Of a DNA stretch of 16,466 bases, positions 1 through 7,010 are shown one piece after another. Position numbers and translations under genes: made by a program. The DNA is from Fusobacterium sp. (lineage in GTDB: Bacteria; Fusobacteriota; Fusobacteriia; Fusobacteriales; Fusobacteriaceae). The stretch spans positions 1 to 16,466 of the forward strand of contig NZ_JAGIRL010000052.1 of NCBI RefSeq assembly GCF_019012925.1, given 5' to 3'. Each line of letters opens with the position of its first letter. Position 1 is the first letter of the stretch. The notes under the pieces were generated by a model. It worked only from the letters and a program-made list of their open reading frames with translations, did not search any database and had not been told where the DNA came from.

Positions 1-46
1 AAGTACTTGGAGGGAAGCCTCCTGGGAGGATAGGAACTTGCCAAGC
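1..46 (+). rRNA. rrf: 5S ribosomal RNA, 3' end only
   Basis: The first bases match the 3' third of bacterial 5S rRNA: the helix IV/V region with a GGGAGGATAGGAACT-like stretch, followed by a closing helix I strand ending in TTGCCAAGC. This is very like the E. coli 5S end (GGGAACTGCCAGGC). The 5' part lies outside the window, so the pairing partner of helix I cannot be checked and the exact 3' end is uncertain by a few bases. Its place directly before a tRNA gene fits the tail of an rRNA operon. Confidence 0.85.
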
Positions 47-58
47 TCTCATAAGAGT

Positions 59-134
59 GCTTCCTTAGCTCAGTCGGTAGAGCATGCGGCTGTTAACCGC
101 AGTGTCAATGGTTCGAGTCCATTAGGAAGCGCCA
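59..134 (+). tRNA. tRNA-Asn (anticodon GTT), CCA encoded
   Basis: A full 76-base cloverleaf can be folded by eye. The acceptor stem GCTTCCT pairs with AGGAAGC, followed by discriminator G and encoded CCA (132-134). The D arm contains TAGCTCAGTCGGTAGAGC. The anticodon stem TGCGG/CCGCA encloses the loop CTGTTAA with anticodon GTT at 92-94. The T arm carries GGTTCGAGTCC. The discriminator G and GTT anticodon agree with asparagine. It follows the 5S end by about 12 bases and was probably co-transcribed with the rRNA operon. A T-rich run (135-148) follows directly, so the acceptor/T-arm stem plus this run may be where the rRNA operon stops; no separate hairpin terminator is visible. Confidence 0.97.
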
Positions 135-163
135 TTTTTTTATTTTTTGGAAATGTTTTTACC

Positions 164-192
164 TTGACAAAAAATTGAAAATGTGATAAAAT
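164..192 (+). promoter_or_regulatory. Promoter of rplS
   Basis: A perfect -35 box TTGACA (164-169) is separated by 17 bases from the -10 box TAAAAT (187-192), and a TG dinucleotide at 184-185 gives an extended -10. The predicted transcription start is near 199, leaving a leader of about 65 bases before rplS. Such a strong promoter fits a ribosomal protein gene. Confidence 0.85.
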
Positions 193-206
193 ACTAAAGT
201 TAATTC

Positions 207-247
207 GATATTCCGCTTTAATAGCAAAAAAAAATTAAATGAATATC
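207..247 (+). promoter_or_regulatory. Possible stem-loop leader of rplS
   Basis: Arms GATATTC (207-213) and GAATATC (241-247) are perfect complements across a 27-base A-rich loop. The 3' arm ends three bases before the Shine-Dalgarno sequence AGGAGGA (251-257). An L19 leader RNA that represses its own gene is known in Firmicutes, so a comparable role is possible. A 7-bp stem with a long loop is modest evidence, and I do not recognise the known L19 leader fold here. Confidence 0.3.
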
Positions 248-263
248 TTTAGGAGGAGAATAA

Positions 264-614
264 ATGAAAGAAAAATTAATTCAATTAGTAGAGCAAAGCT
301 ACTTAAGAAACGACATTCCTGAATTCAAAGCTGGAGATACTATTGCAGTATACTACAAAGTTGTAGAAGGAAACAAAGAAAGAGTTCAATTATTCGAAGG
401 AGTAGTTATCAGAGTTAATGGTGGAGGAATTGCAAAAACTTTCACAATAAGAAAAGTAACTGCTGGAATAGGAGTAGAAAGAATTATTCCTGTAAACTCA
501 CCTATGATCGACAAGATCCAAGTGTTAAAAATCGGTAGAGTAAGAAGATCTAAACTTTACTACTTAAGAGGACTTTCTGGTAAAAAAGCTAGAATTAAAG
601 AAATCAGAAAATAG
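264..614 (+). CDS. rplS: 50S ribosomal protein L19
   Basis: This 116-residue protein has the usual length of bL19, a large-subunit protein near the interface with the 30S subunit. Recognisable family segments are [16 protein letters not shown] (about 22-37), the FEGVVI strand (about 44-49), [18 protein letters not shown] (about 63-80), and the basic C-terminal tail with [20 protein letters not shown]. The ATG start is fixed by a strong AGGAGGA site 6 bases upstream. In many bacteria rplS follows rimM and trmD; here it stands alone behind an rRNA operon tail, with its own promoter and terminator. Its codons are richer in C-ending forms (AAC, TTC, TAC, ATC) than those of the neighbouring metabolic genes, as expected for a highly expressed gene. 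Confidence 0.97.
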   Translation: MKEKLIQLVEQSYLRNDIPEFKAGDTIAVYYKVVEGNKERVQLFEGVVIRVNGGGIAKTFTIRKVTAGIGVERIIPVNSPMIDKIQVLKIGRVRRSKLYYLRGLSGKKARIKEIRK

Positions 615-626
615 TAAAATTATGTT

Positions 627-657
627 AAGAGATGGCGAAAGCCATCTCTTTTTCTTT
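627..657 (+). terminator. Rho-independent terminator of rplS
   Basis: A stem AAGAGATGGC/GCCATCTCTT (627-636 with 641-650) closes on a GAAA tetraloop and runs straight into T5CTTT. This is a textbook intrinsic terminator 13 bases after the rplS stop. Confidence 0.93.
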
Positions 658-674
658 CTAATAGCACTTTATAC

Positions 675-703
675 TTGCTTACTGGATAAATATATTATAA
701 AAT
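675..703 (+). promoter_or_regulatory. Promoter of the dipeptidase gene
   Basis: TTGCTT (675-680) is followed after exactly 17 bases by TAAAAT (698-703). It lies between the rplS terminator and the GGGAGGA ribosome binding site (726-732), giving a short leader of roughly 25 bases. Confidence 0.6.
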
Positions 704-736
704 AGAAGTAATATATTACTATAACGGGAGGAAAGT

Positions 737-2077
737 ATGGAAAAAATTTATTGTGAAAAATTAGAAGAGAATTTTATAGAGTTTCTAGGAAACCTAGATA
801 GATTAATATCTATTCCCAGTTATTATCAAGAGGATAAGAGCGTATATCCTTTTGGAGAAAATATTCAAAAAGTTTTAGAGGAGATGTTGAGCATCTGTAA
901 GGAGTTGGGATTTAAAACTCATATTGATCCAGAGGGGTATTATGGTTATGCTGAAGTAGGTGAAGGAGATAAATTAGTGGGAGTTTTAGGACATCTAGAT
1001 GTTGTACCACCTGGAAATTTAGAAAAATGGGATAATCCACCATTTTCACCTGTTATAAAAGATGGTAAGTATTATGGAAGAGGATCACAAGATGATAAGG
1101 GACCTACATTAGCTGCAATTTATGCACTTAAAACTCTTTTAGATTCAGGACTAAAATTAAATTATAGAGTTAGATTTATCTTTGGAACAGATGAAGAGAA
1201 TCTATGGAGAGATATGCCTAAATACATTGAAAAAGAGGAGATGCCTACAATAGGATTTACTCCAGACTCAAAATTTCCTTTAATATACTCAGAAAAAGGG
1301 TTATTACAATGTAAACTTGTAGGAAAAAATGAGAGTGGAATGGTATTTAAAGGTGGAGATGCCTTTAACTCTGTACCTTCAAACATGATTGTTCCAAAAG
1401 ATGAGGAGTTAAAAAGAGTTTTAACAGAATTAAATTATGAATTTGAAGAGAAAGAGAATGATATTGAGATAATTGGAAAGAGTGTACATGCTCAAGTTGC
1501 AGAAACAGGAATAAATGCAATAAACAGATATATGCATGCCCTAACTCTATTAGGAAAAGAGAGTAAATCAGGTAAATTTATCTCTGAAAATCTAATAGGA
1601 TTTGATTTTGCAGAGCCTATTTTTGGTTTAATAAAAGATGAACATTCTGGAGAGTTAAAATTTAATGTTGGAAAGATAGAGTTTACTGAAAATGAAGAGA
1701 TTTTAGGAATAGATATGAGAATACCAGTTACTTATGATAAGGAAGAGATAGTAAAGACACTTTCTGAAAAAGCAAAAGAGTATGGTTTTGAGTATAGACA
1801 GCATGATTACTTAAAATCTATATATGTTCCTCTAGATTCAGAGTTAATAACAACTTTAATGAGTGCTTATCAAGAAGTAACAGGAGATATGGAGTCTCAA
1901 CCTGTAGCAAGTGGTGGAGCTACTTATGCAAGAGCTATGGAGAATTGTGTGGCTTTTGGTTGTGTTTTACCTGGTCGTCCAAAGACTGAGCATCAACCTA
2001 ATGAGTATATTGTTTTAGATGATATGAAACAGGCTATGAAAATTTATATGAAAGCTTTTGAAAAATTTAATAGATAG
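737..2077 (+). CDS. pepV: M20 family dipeptidase (PepV/Sapep-like)
   Basis: This 446-residue cytoplasmic metallopeptidase probably cuts dipeptides, releasing amino acids from imported peptides. The two-zinc site of the M20 family is visible: GHLDVVPPG with His86 and Asp88, SQDDKGPT with bridging Asp119, TDEE with general base Glu153 and ligand Glu154, Asp177 in FTPDSKFP, and C-terminal His419 in KTEHQPNE. The spacing matches Lactobacillus PepV almost residue for residue, and the central insert of about 170 residues is the lid/dimer-like domain of that subgroup. After the catalytic pair the sequence reads DEENLWRDM, where PepV has DEESGWGDM-like residues. A GGGAGGA site sets the ATG start. The gene is monocistronic, between its own promoter and terminator. 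Substrate preference cannot be read from sequence. The family call is firm; the exact name is a homology guess. Confidence 0.9.
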   Translation: MEKIYCEKLEENFIEFLGNLDRLISIPSYYQEDKSVYPFGENIQKVLEEMLSICKELGFKTHIDPEGYYGYAEVGEGDKLVGVLGHLDVVPPGNLEKWDNPPFSPVIKDGKYYGRGSQDDKGPTLAAIYALKTLLDSGLKLNYRVRFIFGTDEENLWRDMPKYIEKEEMPTIGFTPDSKFPLIYSEKGLLQCKLVGKNESGMVFKGGDAFNSVPSNMIVPKDEELKRVLTELNYEFEEKENDIEIIGKSVHAQVAETGINAINRYMHALTLLGKESKSGKFISENLIGFDFAEPIFGLIKDEHSGELKFNVGKIEFTENEEILGIDMRIPVTYDKEEIVKTLSEKAKEYGFEYRQHDYLKSIYVPLDSELITTLMSAYQEVTGDMESQPVASGGATYARAMENCVAFGCVLPGRPKTEHQPNEYIVLDDMKQAMKIYMKAFEKFNR

Positions 2078-2080
2078 GTA

Positions 2081-2121
2081 AAAGAGCAAGTATGTTAAAT
2101 AGTACTTGCTCTTTCTTTTTT
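2081..2121 (+). terminator. Rho-independent terminator of the dipeptidase gene
   Basis: A 12-bp perfect stem AAAGAGCAAGTA/TACTTGCTCTTT (2081-2092 with 2103-2114) with a 10-base loop is followed by CTTTTTT. It starts 3 bases after the stop codon. Confidence 0.92.
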
Positions 2122-2240
2122 AAGAGTCAGTTATTCTAAAGTTGCACATCTATTTTTTTCTAACAAATTGCAAGAAAATAGATAAAAAAGATATATATTT
2201 AATTGGGAAAGATTTTTTAATATAATTTTTTAAAATTTTA

Positions 2241-2249
2241 TGCTAAAAT
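2241..2249 (+). promoter_or_regulatory. Candidate extended -10 promoter of the lepB-glmM operon
   Basis: TGCTAAAAT (2241-2249) has the extended -10 form and the same TAAAAT hexamer as the other promoters of this window. No good -35 box lies 17 bases upstream (the bases there are TATAAT in a very AT-rich run). It is the best candidate in the 206-base gap before lepB, but the evidence is moderate. Confidence 0.4.
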
Positions 2250-2285
2250 ATAAGAAGTAATAGTTGTTTATGAAATTAAAGATAT

Positions 2286-2291
2286 GGAGAG
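2286..2291 (+). promoter_or_regulatory. Ribosome binding site deciding the lepB start
   Basis: GGAGAG lies 4 bases before the ATG at 2296 and overlaps the ATG at 2284. The upstream ATG has no purine-rich site of its own, so translation most likely begins at 2296, four codons inside the longest open frame. Confidence 0.7.
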
Positions 2292-2295
2292 AAAA

Positions 2296-3234
2296 ATGGA
2301 AAAAAGCAAATTAATAATTAATGGAATTTTTTATTTGATTGTAACTATCATATTTATAATACTTTTTATTAAAGAAAAGCAGATTGGTTCTTTTATAAAA
2401 AAACATAGAGATGAATTTTCTGATAGATTGATAAGAAAGATGAATTTAGAAAATAAGAGCTTAGGAAAATTTATAAAAAAAGCAATAGGTTTTACTGAAA
2501 GTATTGGAACAGCTTTAATTTTAGTTGTTATAATTCAAAAAATATATTTAGGAAATTTTTTAGTGCCAACAGGTTCAATGGAACCTACAATAATGCCTAA
2601 AGATAGATTGTTTGGAAATATGGTAGTCTATAATTTTAGAAAGCCTGAAAGAGATGAGATAATTGTATTTAAAGAGCCAATTCAAAATAAGGTTTTATAT
2701 ACAAAAAGAATAATGGGATTACCTGGAGAAAAGGTAGCTATAAAAAATAATCACCTATATGTAAATGATAAGGCTATAGATTTGAGAGAGTACTCAAGCT
2801 TAGGGCAGTTAGGTGAAGACAGTTACTGGATAATTCCTAAAAAAGGTGATACAATTGAAGTTATACCAGGAGCTAATTATGGTGCTTATGTTTGGAGTAA
2901 AAATGGAGAAACTGTTGATGTAGCAGAGATTCAAAAACAACTTGTAGCTAATCCAGGAGCAGTAGCTAGTATATTACCGGATTTAGAGTTTAGAGTAAAT
3001 GGTATAAAAACTGGTATGGTGTTAGATTTAATACATAATCCAGATTATGTTAAAAAGATATTTGCTGGAGAGAGAGTAAGTGTAGTAGCAGATGAAGATT
3101 ACTACTTAGCTTTAGGAGATAATACTAATGGAAGTTACGATTCAAGAATGTGGGGATTTGTAAAAGAGAGCAGAATAAAAGGAAAGGCATTTGTTAGATT
3201 TTGGCCTTTAAATAGAATCTCTTTATTGAAATAG
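2296..3234 (+). CDS. lepB: Signal peptidase I
   Basis: This membrane-bound Ser/Lys endopeptidase removes signal peptides from exported proteins. From the chosen start the protein has 312 residues; the longest frame from 2284 adds MERK. A first membrane segment (about 9-25) and a second one (about 70-88) precede the catalytic box VPTGSMEPT with nucleophile Ser94. The general base Lys137 lies in YTKRIMGLPGE, and box E reads GDNTNGSYDSRMWG (about 274-287). A stretch of roughly 120 residues between the Lys box and box E makes it longer than the simple Bacillus SipS type, as in many Gram-negative enzymes, and fits an outer-membrane bacterium. It is the first gene of a compact operon, with rimI 9 bases downstream. 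Function is clear; only the start is open. Confidence 0.95.
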   Translation: MEKSKLIINGIFYLIVTIIFIILFIKEKQIGSFIKKHRDEFSDRLIRKMNLENKSLGKFIKKAIGFTESIGTALILVVIIQKIYLGNFLVPTGSMEPTIMPKDRLFGNMVVYNFRKPERDEIIVFKEPIQNKVLYTKRIMGLPGEKVAIKNNHLYVNDKAIDLREYSSLGQLGEDSYWIIPKKGDTIEVIPGANYGAYVWSKNGETVDVAEIQKQLVANPGAVASILPDLEFRVNGIKTGMVLDLIHNPDYVKKIFAGERVSVVADEDYYLALGDNTNGSYDSRMWGFVKESRIKGKAFVRFWPLNRISLLK

Positions 3235-3243
3235 TGAGGGATT

Positions 3244-3672
3244 ATGAGATTAGAGTATGAGATAGATATAGAGAGCTTAACTAGATTAGAAAAAATATGT
3301 TTTCCAACAAGTGCTTATACAGAGGAACAGTTGTCAGAGATGGTTCAGGATAAAGAGAGGTACAGTGTAATCGGAGTATCTTCTATAGAAAATTTAGTTG
3401 GATATGTGATTGTCTTTGATAATAGCGAAAGTTTAGAGATAATGAAAATAGCAGTTTTACCTGAATTTAGAAAAAAAGGTATAGGGAAGATTTTGCTAGA
3501 TGAGATTGAAAAACTAAAAAAAGATATTTTTTTAGAAGTTCGAGAGAGTAATATAGTAGCCAGAGAGTTTTATGTAAAAAATAGTTTCAAAGAGATAGGT
3601 AAGAGAAAAAATTACTATAAGGATAACAATGAAGCAGCTATTATAATGTCAAAAGAAAATAATAAAAACTAA
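3244..3672 (+). CDS. rimI: GNAT acetyltransferase, RimI-like
   Basis: This 142-residue single-domain GNAT protein probably transfers acetyl from acetyl-CoA to a protein N-terminus (RimI acts on ribosomal protein S18). The acetyl-CoA pyrophosphate loop is seen as PEFRKKGIGKILL (73-85) with the R/K-x-x-G-x-G core. It is followed by the LEVRESN strand (97-103) and the FYVKNSFKEIGKRKNYY segment (109-125) with the conserved catalytic-type Tyr, a RimI hallmark. The N-terminus (LEKICFPTSAYTEEQL) also fits RimI. A GAGGG site precedes the ATG, and the gene sits 9 bases after lepB and 19 before purB. RimI is often near the tRNA-modifying genes tsaB/tsaD in other bacteria, but not here. Substrate specificity is inferred from family resemblance only. 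Confidence 0.8.
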   Translation: MRLEYEIDIESLTRLEKICFPTSAYTEEQLSEMVQDKERYSVIGVSSIENLVGYVIVFDNSESLEIMKIAVLPEFRKKGIGKILLDEIEKLKKDIFLEVRESNIVAREFYVKNSFKEIGKRKNYYKDNNEAAIIMSKENNKN

Positions 3673-3691
3673 TATAAAAGGATGGTAAAAG

Positions 3692-5125
3692 ATGGAAACA
3701 AATATTTATTCAAACCCTTTAGCAGAGAGATATAGTTCAAAAGAGATGTTAGAAAATTTTTCACCAGATAAGAAATTTTCTACATGGAGAAAATTATGGA
3801 TAGCTTTAGCAGAATCAGAAAAAGAATTAGGTTTAAATATAACTGATGAGCAGATTGAAGAGATGAAAGCTAATATTTACAATATAGATTATGAGTTAGC
3901 AGCTAAAAAGGAAGCAGAGTTTAGACATGATGTTATGGCACACGTTCATACATTTGGAACACAAGCTCCAAAGGCAATGCCTATCATACATTTAGGAGCA
4001 ACTAGTGCTTTCGTTGGAGATAATACAGATCTTATTCAAATAAAAGATGGATTAGATATTGTAAAGACAAAATTAGTAAATGTAATTTCAGAGATGTCTA
4101 AGTTTGCTATGGAGAATAGAAGTCTGCCTACTTTAGGATTTACACATTTCCAAGCAGCACAATTAACAACTGTTGGAAAGAGAGCTACTCTATGGTTACA
4201 GAGTTTATTATTAGATTTAGAAGAGTTAGAGTTTAGAGAAAAAACTTTAAGATTTAGAGGAGTAAAGGGAACTACTGGAACACAAGCAAGTTTCCAAGAA
4301 CTATTTAATGGAGATTTTGAAAAGGTAAAAGAGTTAGATAGAAGAATTACTGAGAAAATGGGATTTGATAAGAGATTTTTAGTGACAGGACAAACTTATG
4401 ATAGAAAAGTTGATTCTGAAATTATGAACCTATTAGCTAATATAGCACAGTCAGCTCATAAATTTACAAATGATTTAAGACTTTTACAACATTTAAAAGA
4501 GATAGAGGAGCCTTTTGAGAAGAGTCAAATAGGATCTTCAGCAATGGCTTATAAAAGAAACCCAATGAGAAGTGAAAGAATATCATCACTGGCTAAGTTT
4601 GTAATAGCATTACAACAAAGTACAGCTATGACAGCTTCAACTCAATGGTTTGAAAGAACTCTAGATGATTCAGCTAATAAAAGATTATCACTACCTCAAG
4701 CTTTCTTAGCAGTAGATGCAATCTTAATAATTTGGAAAAACATATTAGATGGATTAGTAGTTTATCCAAAAATGATAGAGAAGAGAATAATGGCGGAGTT
4801 ACCATTTATGTCAACTGAGTATATAATAATGGAGTGTGTAAAAAATGGTGGAGATAGACAAGAGCTTCATGAAAGAATAAGAGTACACTCTATGGAAGCA
4901 GGTAAAAATGTAAAGGTTGAAGGTAAGGATAACGATTTAATTGATAGAATAATAAATGATAAGTATTTCAATTTAGATAAAGAGAGATTATTAGAGATAT
5001 TAGATCCTAAAAATTTCATTGGATTTGCTCCAGAACAAACAAAAGAATTTATAGATATAGAAGTTAGTCCGATCTTAGAAAAATATAAAGACAAATTAGG
5101 AATGAAGGCAGCTTTAAGAGTTTAA
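3692..5125 (+). CDS. purB: Adenylosuccinate lyase, animal-type subgroup
   Basis: This 477-residue homotetrameric cytosolic enzyme of the fumarase/aspartase superfamily acts twice in purine synthesis, splitting SAICAR to AICAR and adenylosuccinate to AMP, with release of fumarate. Visible motifs are RHDVMAHVHTFG (78-89), HLGATSAFVGDNTDLI (100-115), TLGFTHFQAAQLTTVGKR (147-164) with the general acid His152, and the signature GSSAMAYKRNPMRSER (281-296) whose mobile loop serine is the catalytic base. From memory, many of these blocks resemble human ADSL more than the roughly 430-residue Bacillus PurB; the signature has Ala where human has Pro. An AAAGGATGG site precedes the ATG. The gene sits mid-operon, with the next start 2 bases after its stop. 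Confidence 0.96.
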   Translation: METNIYSNPLAERYSSKEMLENFSPDKKFSTWRKLWIALAESEKELGLNITDEQIEEMKANIYNIDYELAAKKEAEFRHDVMAHVHTFGTQAPKAMPIIHLGATSAFVGDNTDLIQIKDGLDIVKTKLVNVISEMSKFAMENRSLPTLGFTHFQAAQLTTVGKRATLWLQSLLLDLEELEFREKTLRFRGVKGTTGTQASFQELFNGDFEKVKELDRRITEKMGFDKRFLVTGQTYDRKVDSEIMNLLANIAQSAHKFTNDLRLLQHLKEIEEPFEKSQIGSSAMAYKRNPMRSERISSLAKFVIALQQSTAMTASTQWFERTLDDSANKRLSLPQAFLAVDAILIIWKNILDGLVVYPKMIEKRIMAELPFMSTEYIIMECVKNGGDRQELHERIRVHSMEAGKNVKVEGKDNDLIDRIINDKYFNLDKERLLEILDPKNFIGFAPEQTKEFIDIEVSPILEKYKDKLGMKAALRV

Positions 5126-5127
5126 TT

Positions 5128-5643
5128 ATGAAAAAAGATAGAAGAGATATGTATTTGAAGGCTTTAGTACTACTGGCCTTGTATCTTTCTATTGCAGAAA
5201 ACTTTATACCTAAGCCATTTCCTTGGATGAAAATAGGGCTATCAAACATTGCAGTTTTGATAGCCCTTGAAAAATTTGACTCTAAATTTGCTATGGAGTT
5301 AGTTCTTTTGAGAATATTCATACAGGGTTTGATGTTAGGAACCATATTTACACCTGGTTTTATAATAAGTTTAACTGCAGGAAGTTTGACAACTATATTT
5401 ATGATAGGGTTATATAAGTTTAGAGATCATCTTTCACTAATAGCAATCAGCTCGCTATCAGCTTTTTTACACAATCTATTTCAACTGATAGTGGTGTATT
5501 TTTTAATGTTTAGAAATGTATCTCTATATTCAAAATCTATTATGGGTTTTGTATGGATATTTTTGCTTATTGGTGTAGTGGCAGGAATGATAACTGGATT
5601 TATTGGTGAAAAATTAAATTTGAGAAGGAGTAATACAAAATGA
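5128..5643 (+). CDS. Gx transporter / HepI-like membrane protein
   Basis: This 171-residue, very hydrophobic protein belongs to the family annotated both as Gx transporter and as heptaprenyl diphosphate synthase component I. Recognisable traits are LYLSIAENFIPKPFPWMKIGLSNIAVL near the N-terminus and the LLRIFIQGLMLGTIFTPGFI and SLSAFLHNLFQLIVVYFL segments. Four or five membrane helices are likely (about 8-28, 37-50, 56-95 as two, 98-122, 138-162). Its role is not settled: the HepI label came from an association with polyprenyl synthase genes, while the fold resembles small ECF-like substrate-binding components. It starts 2 bases after purB without a clear ribosome binding site, and its stop overlaps the glmM start by 4 bases, so translational coupling on both sides is likely. 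No prenyl synthase gene is in the window. Confidence 0.72.
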   Translation: MKKDRRDMYLKALVLLALYLSIAENFIPKPFPWMKIGLSNIAVLIALEKFDSKFAMELVLLRIFIQGLMLGTIFTPGFIISLTAGSLTTIFMIGLYKFRDHLSLIAISSLSAFLHNLFQLIVVYFLMFRNVSLYSKSIMGFVWIFLLIGVVAGMITGFIGEKLNLRRSNTK

Positions 5644-6995
5644 GAAAATATTTTGGAACTGATGGAATAAGAGGAGAAGCAAATAGAGAGTTAACTGTAG
5701 ATATAGCTTTAAGATTGGGATATGCTTTAGGTTATTATTTAAAAAGAGAAAACCCAGACAAGAAAAAATTAAAGGTTATATTAGGTTGTGATACAAGAGT
5801 ATCAGGTTATATGTTAAGATCAGCACTTTTAGCTGGATTGACTTCAATGGGAGTGAATGTAGACTTTGTAGGAGTTATCTCAACACCAGCAGTGGCTTAT
5901 CTAACCAAGGAGAAGGATGCAGATGCAGGTATAATGATATCAGCCTCTCACAACCCAGCTAAAGACAATGGACTAAAAGTTTTTGCAAGCAATGGATACA
6001 AATTACCTGATGAAGTTGAGATGGAGATTGAGAGATTGATGGACGATCCAACTATCTTAGAAAATCCAATAGCTGGAGATAAGGTAGGACAGTTTAAATA
6101 TGCTGAAGATGAGTATTATTCATACAGAGATCATCTACTTTCTTCTGTATCAGGAGATTTTACAGGAATAAAAGTTGTAGTAGATACTGCTAATGGTTCT
6201 GCTTATAGAATAGCAAAAGATGTATTTTTAGCTCTAGGAGCAGAGGTTGTATTGATAAATGATGCTCCAAATGGAACAAATATAAATGTAAAATGTGGAT
6301 CAACTCATCCAGAGATTTTAGCTAAGGTAGTAATAGGTTATGAAGCAGATCTAGGATTAGCATATGATGGAGATGCAGATAGACTTATTGCAGTTGATAG
6401 AAGAGGAAATATAATTGACGGAGATAAGATAATAGCAACTCTTGCAATGGGAATGAAGAGAAAAGGTGAGTTAACAGGAGATAGAGTAGTAACTACAGTT
6501 ATGAGTAATATGGGATTTGAAAGTTACTTAAAAGAGAATGGAATAGAGTTACTAAGAGCTAATGTTGGAGATAGATATGTTCTTGAGAAGATGTTACAAC
6601 AGAGTGTAGCTATTGGTGGAGAGCAATCTGGACACATAATACTACTACAATATGCAACAACAGGAGATGGAGTTTTAACTTCTTTAAAATTGGTTGAAGC
6701 TTTAAGAGATGAGAAAAAATATTTAGATGAAATGATAAAAGATATAAAAGATTGGCCACAAAAATTGGTGAATGTTGTTGTAGATAATAAGAAAAAAAAT
6801 ATATGGAATCAAAATAAGAATATAGTGGATTTTATTGCACTAAAAGAGAAAGAGATGGAAGGATTAGGAAGAGTCCTAGTTAGAACATCTGGAACAGAGC
6901 CATTAGTAAGAGTAATGGTAGAGGGAAAAGAGACAGCTATGGTAGAGAAGGTTGTAAATGAGATAGCAGATGTTGTAAAAAAAGAATTAGCTTAG
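5640..6995 (+). CDS. glmM: Phosphoglucosamine mutase
   Basis: This 451-residue cytosolic enzyme converts glucosamine-6-phosphate to glucosamine-1-phosphate on the way to UDP-GlcNAc, needed for peptidoglycan and lipopolysaccharide. All family marks are present: N-terminal RKYFGTDGIRGEAN (2-15), the phosphoserine loop MISASHNPAKDNG with Ser103, the Mg2+ loop DGDADR (243-248), the sugar-binding GGEQSGH segment (around 328-334), and the C-terminal phosphate-binding RTSGTEPLVRVMVEG. Length is normal. Its ATG overlaps the stop of the upstream membrane protein gene (ATGA at 5640-5643), and an AGAAGGAG site sits just upstream inside that gene. glmS is not in the window and no glmS ribozyme was seen. 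Confidence 0.97.
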   Translation: MRKYFGTDGIRGEANRELTVDIALRLGYALGYYLKRENPDKKKLKVILGCDTRVSGYMLRSALLAGLTSMGVNVDFVGVISTPAVAYLTKEKDADAGIMISASHNPAKDNGLKVFASNGYKLPDEVEMEIERLMDDPTILENPIAGDKVGQFKYAEDEYYSYRDHLLSSVSGDFTGIKVVVDTANGSAYRIAKDVFLALGAEVVLINDAPNGTNINVKCGSTHPEILAKVVIGYEADLGLAYDGDADRLIAVDRRGNIIDGDKIIATLAMGMKRKGELTGDRVVTTVMSNMGFESYLKENGIELLRANVGDRYVLEKMLQQSVAIGGEQSGHIILLQYATTGDGVLTSLKLVEALRDEKKYLDEMIKDIKDWPQKLVNVVVDNKKKNIWNQNKNIVDFIALKEKEMEGLGRVLVRTSGTEPLVRVMVEGKETAMVEKVVNEIADVVKKELA

Positions 6996-7010
6996 TTTAA
7001 GGAGAGAGAG

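Noticed and set aside
2148..2183. Inverted repeat ATCTATTTT/AAAATAGAT in the gap before lepB
   Set aside because: Nine A/T-rich pairs across an 18-base loop in very AT-rich DNA; likely by chance, and not clearly tied to a promoter.
5500..5640. Search for a glmS-type ribozyme or riboswitch near glmM
   Set aside because: glmM starts inside the upstream gene with a 4-base overlap, so there is no leader that could hold one.
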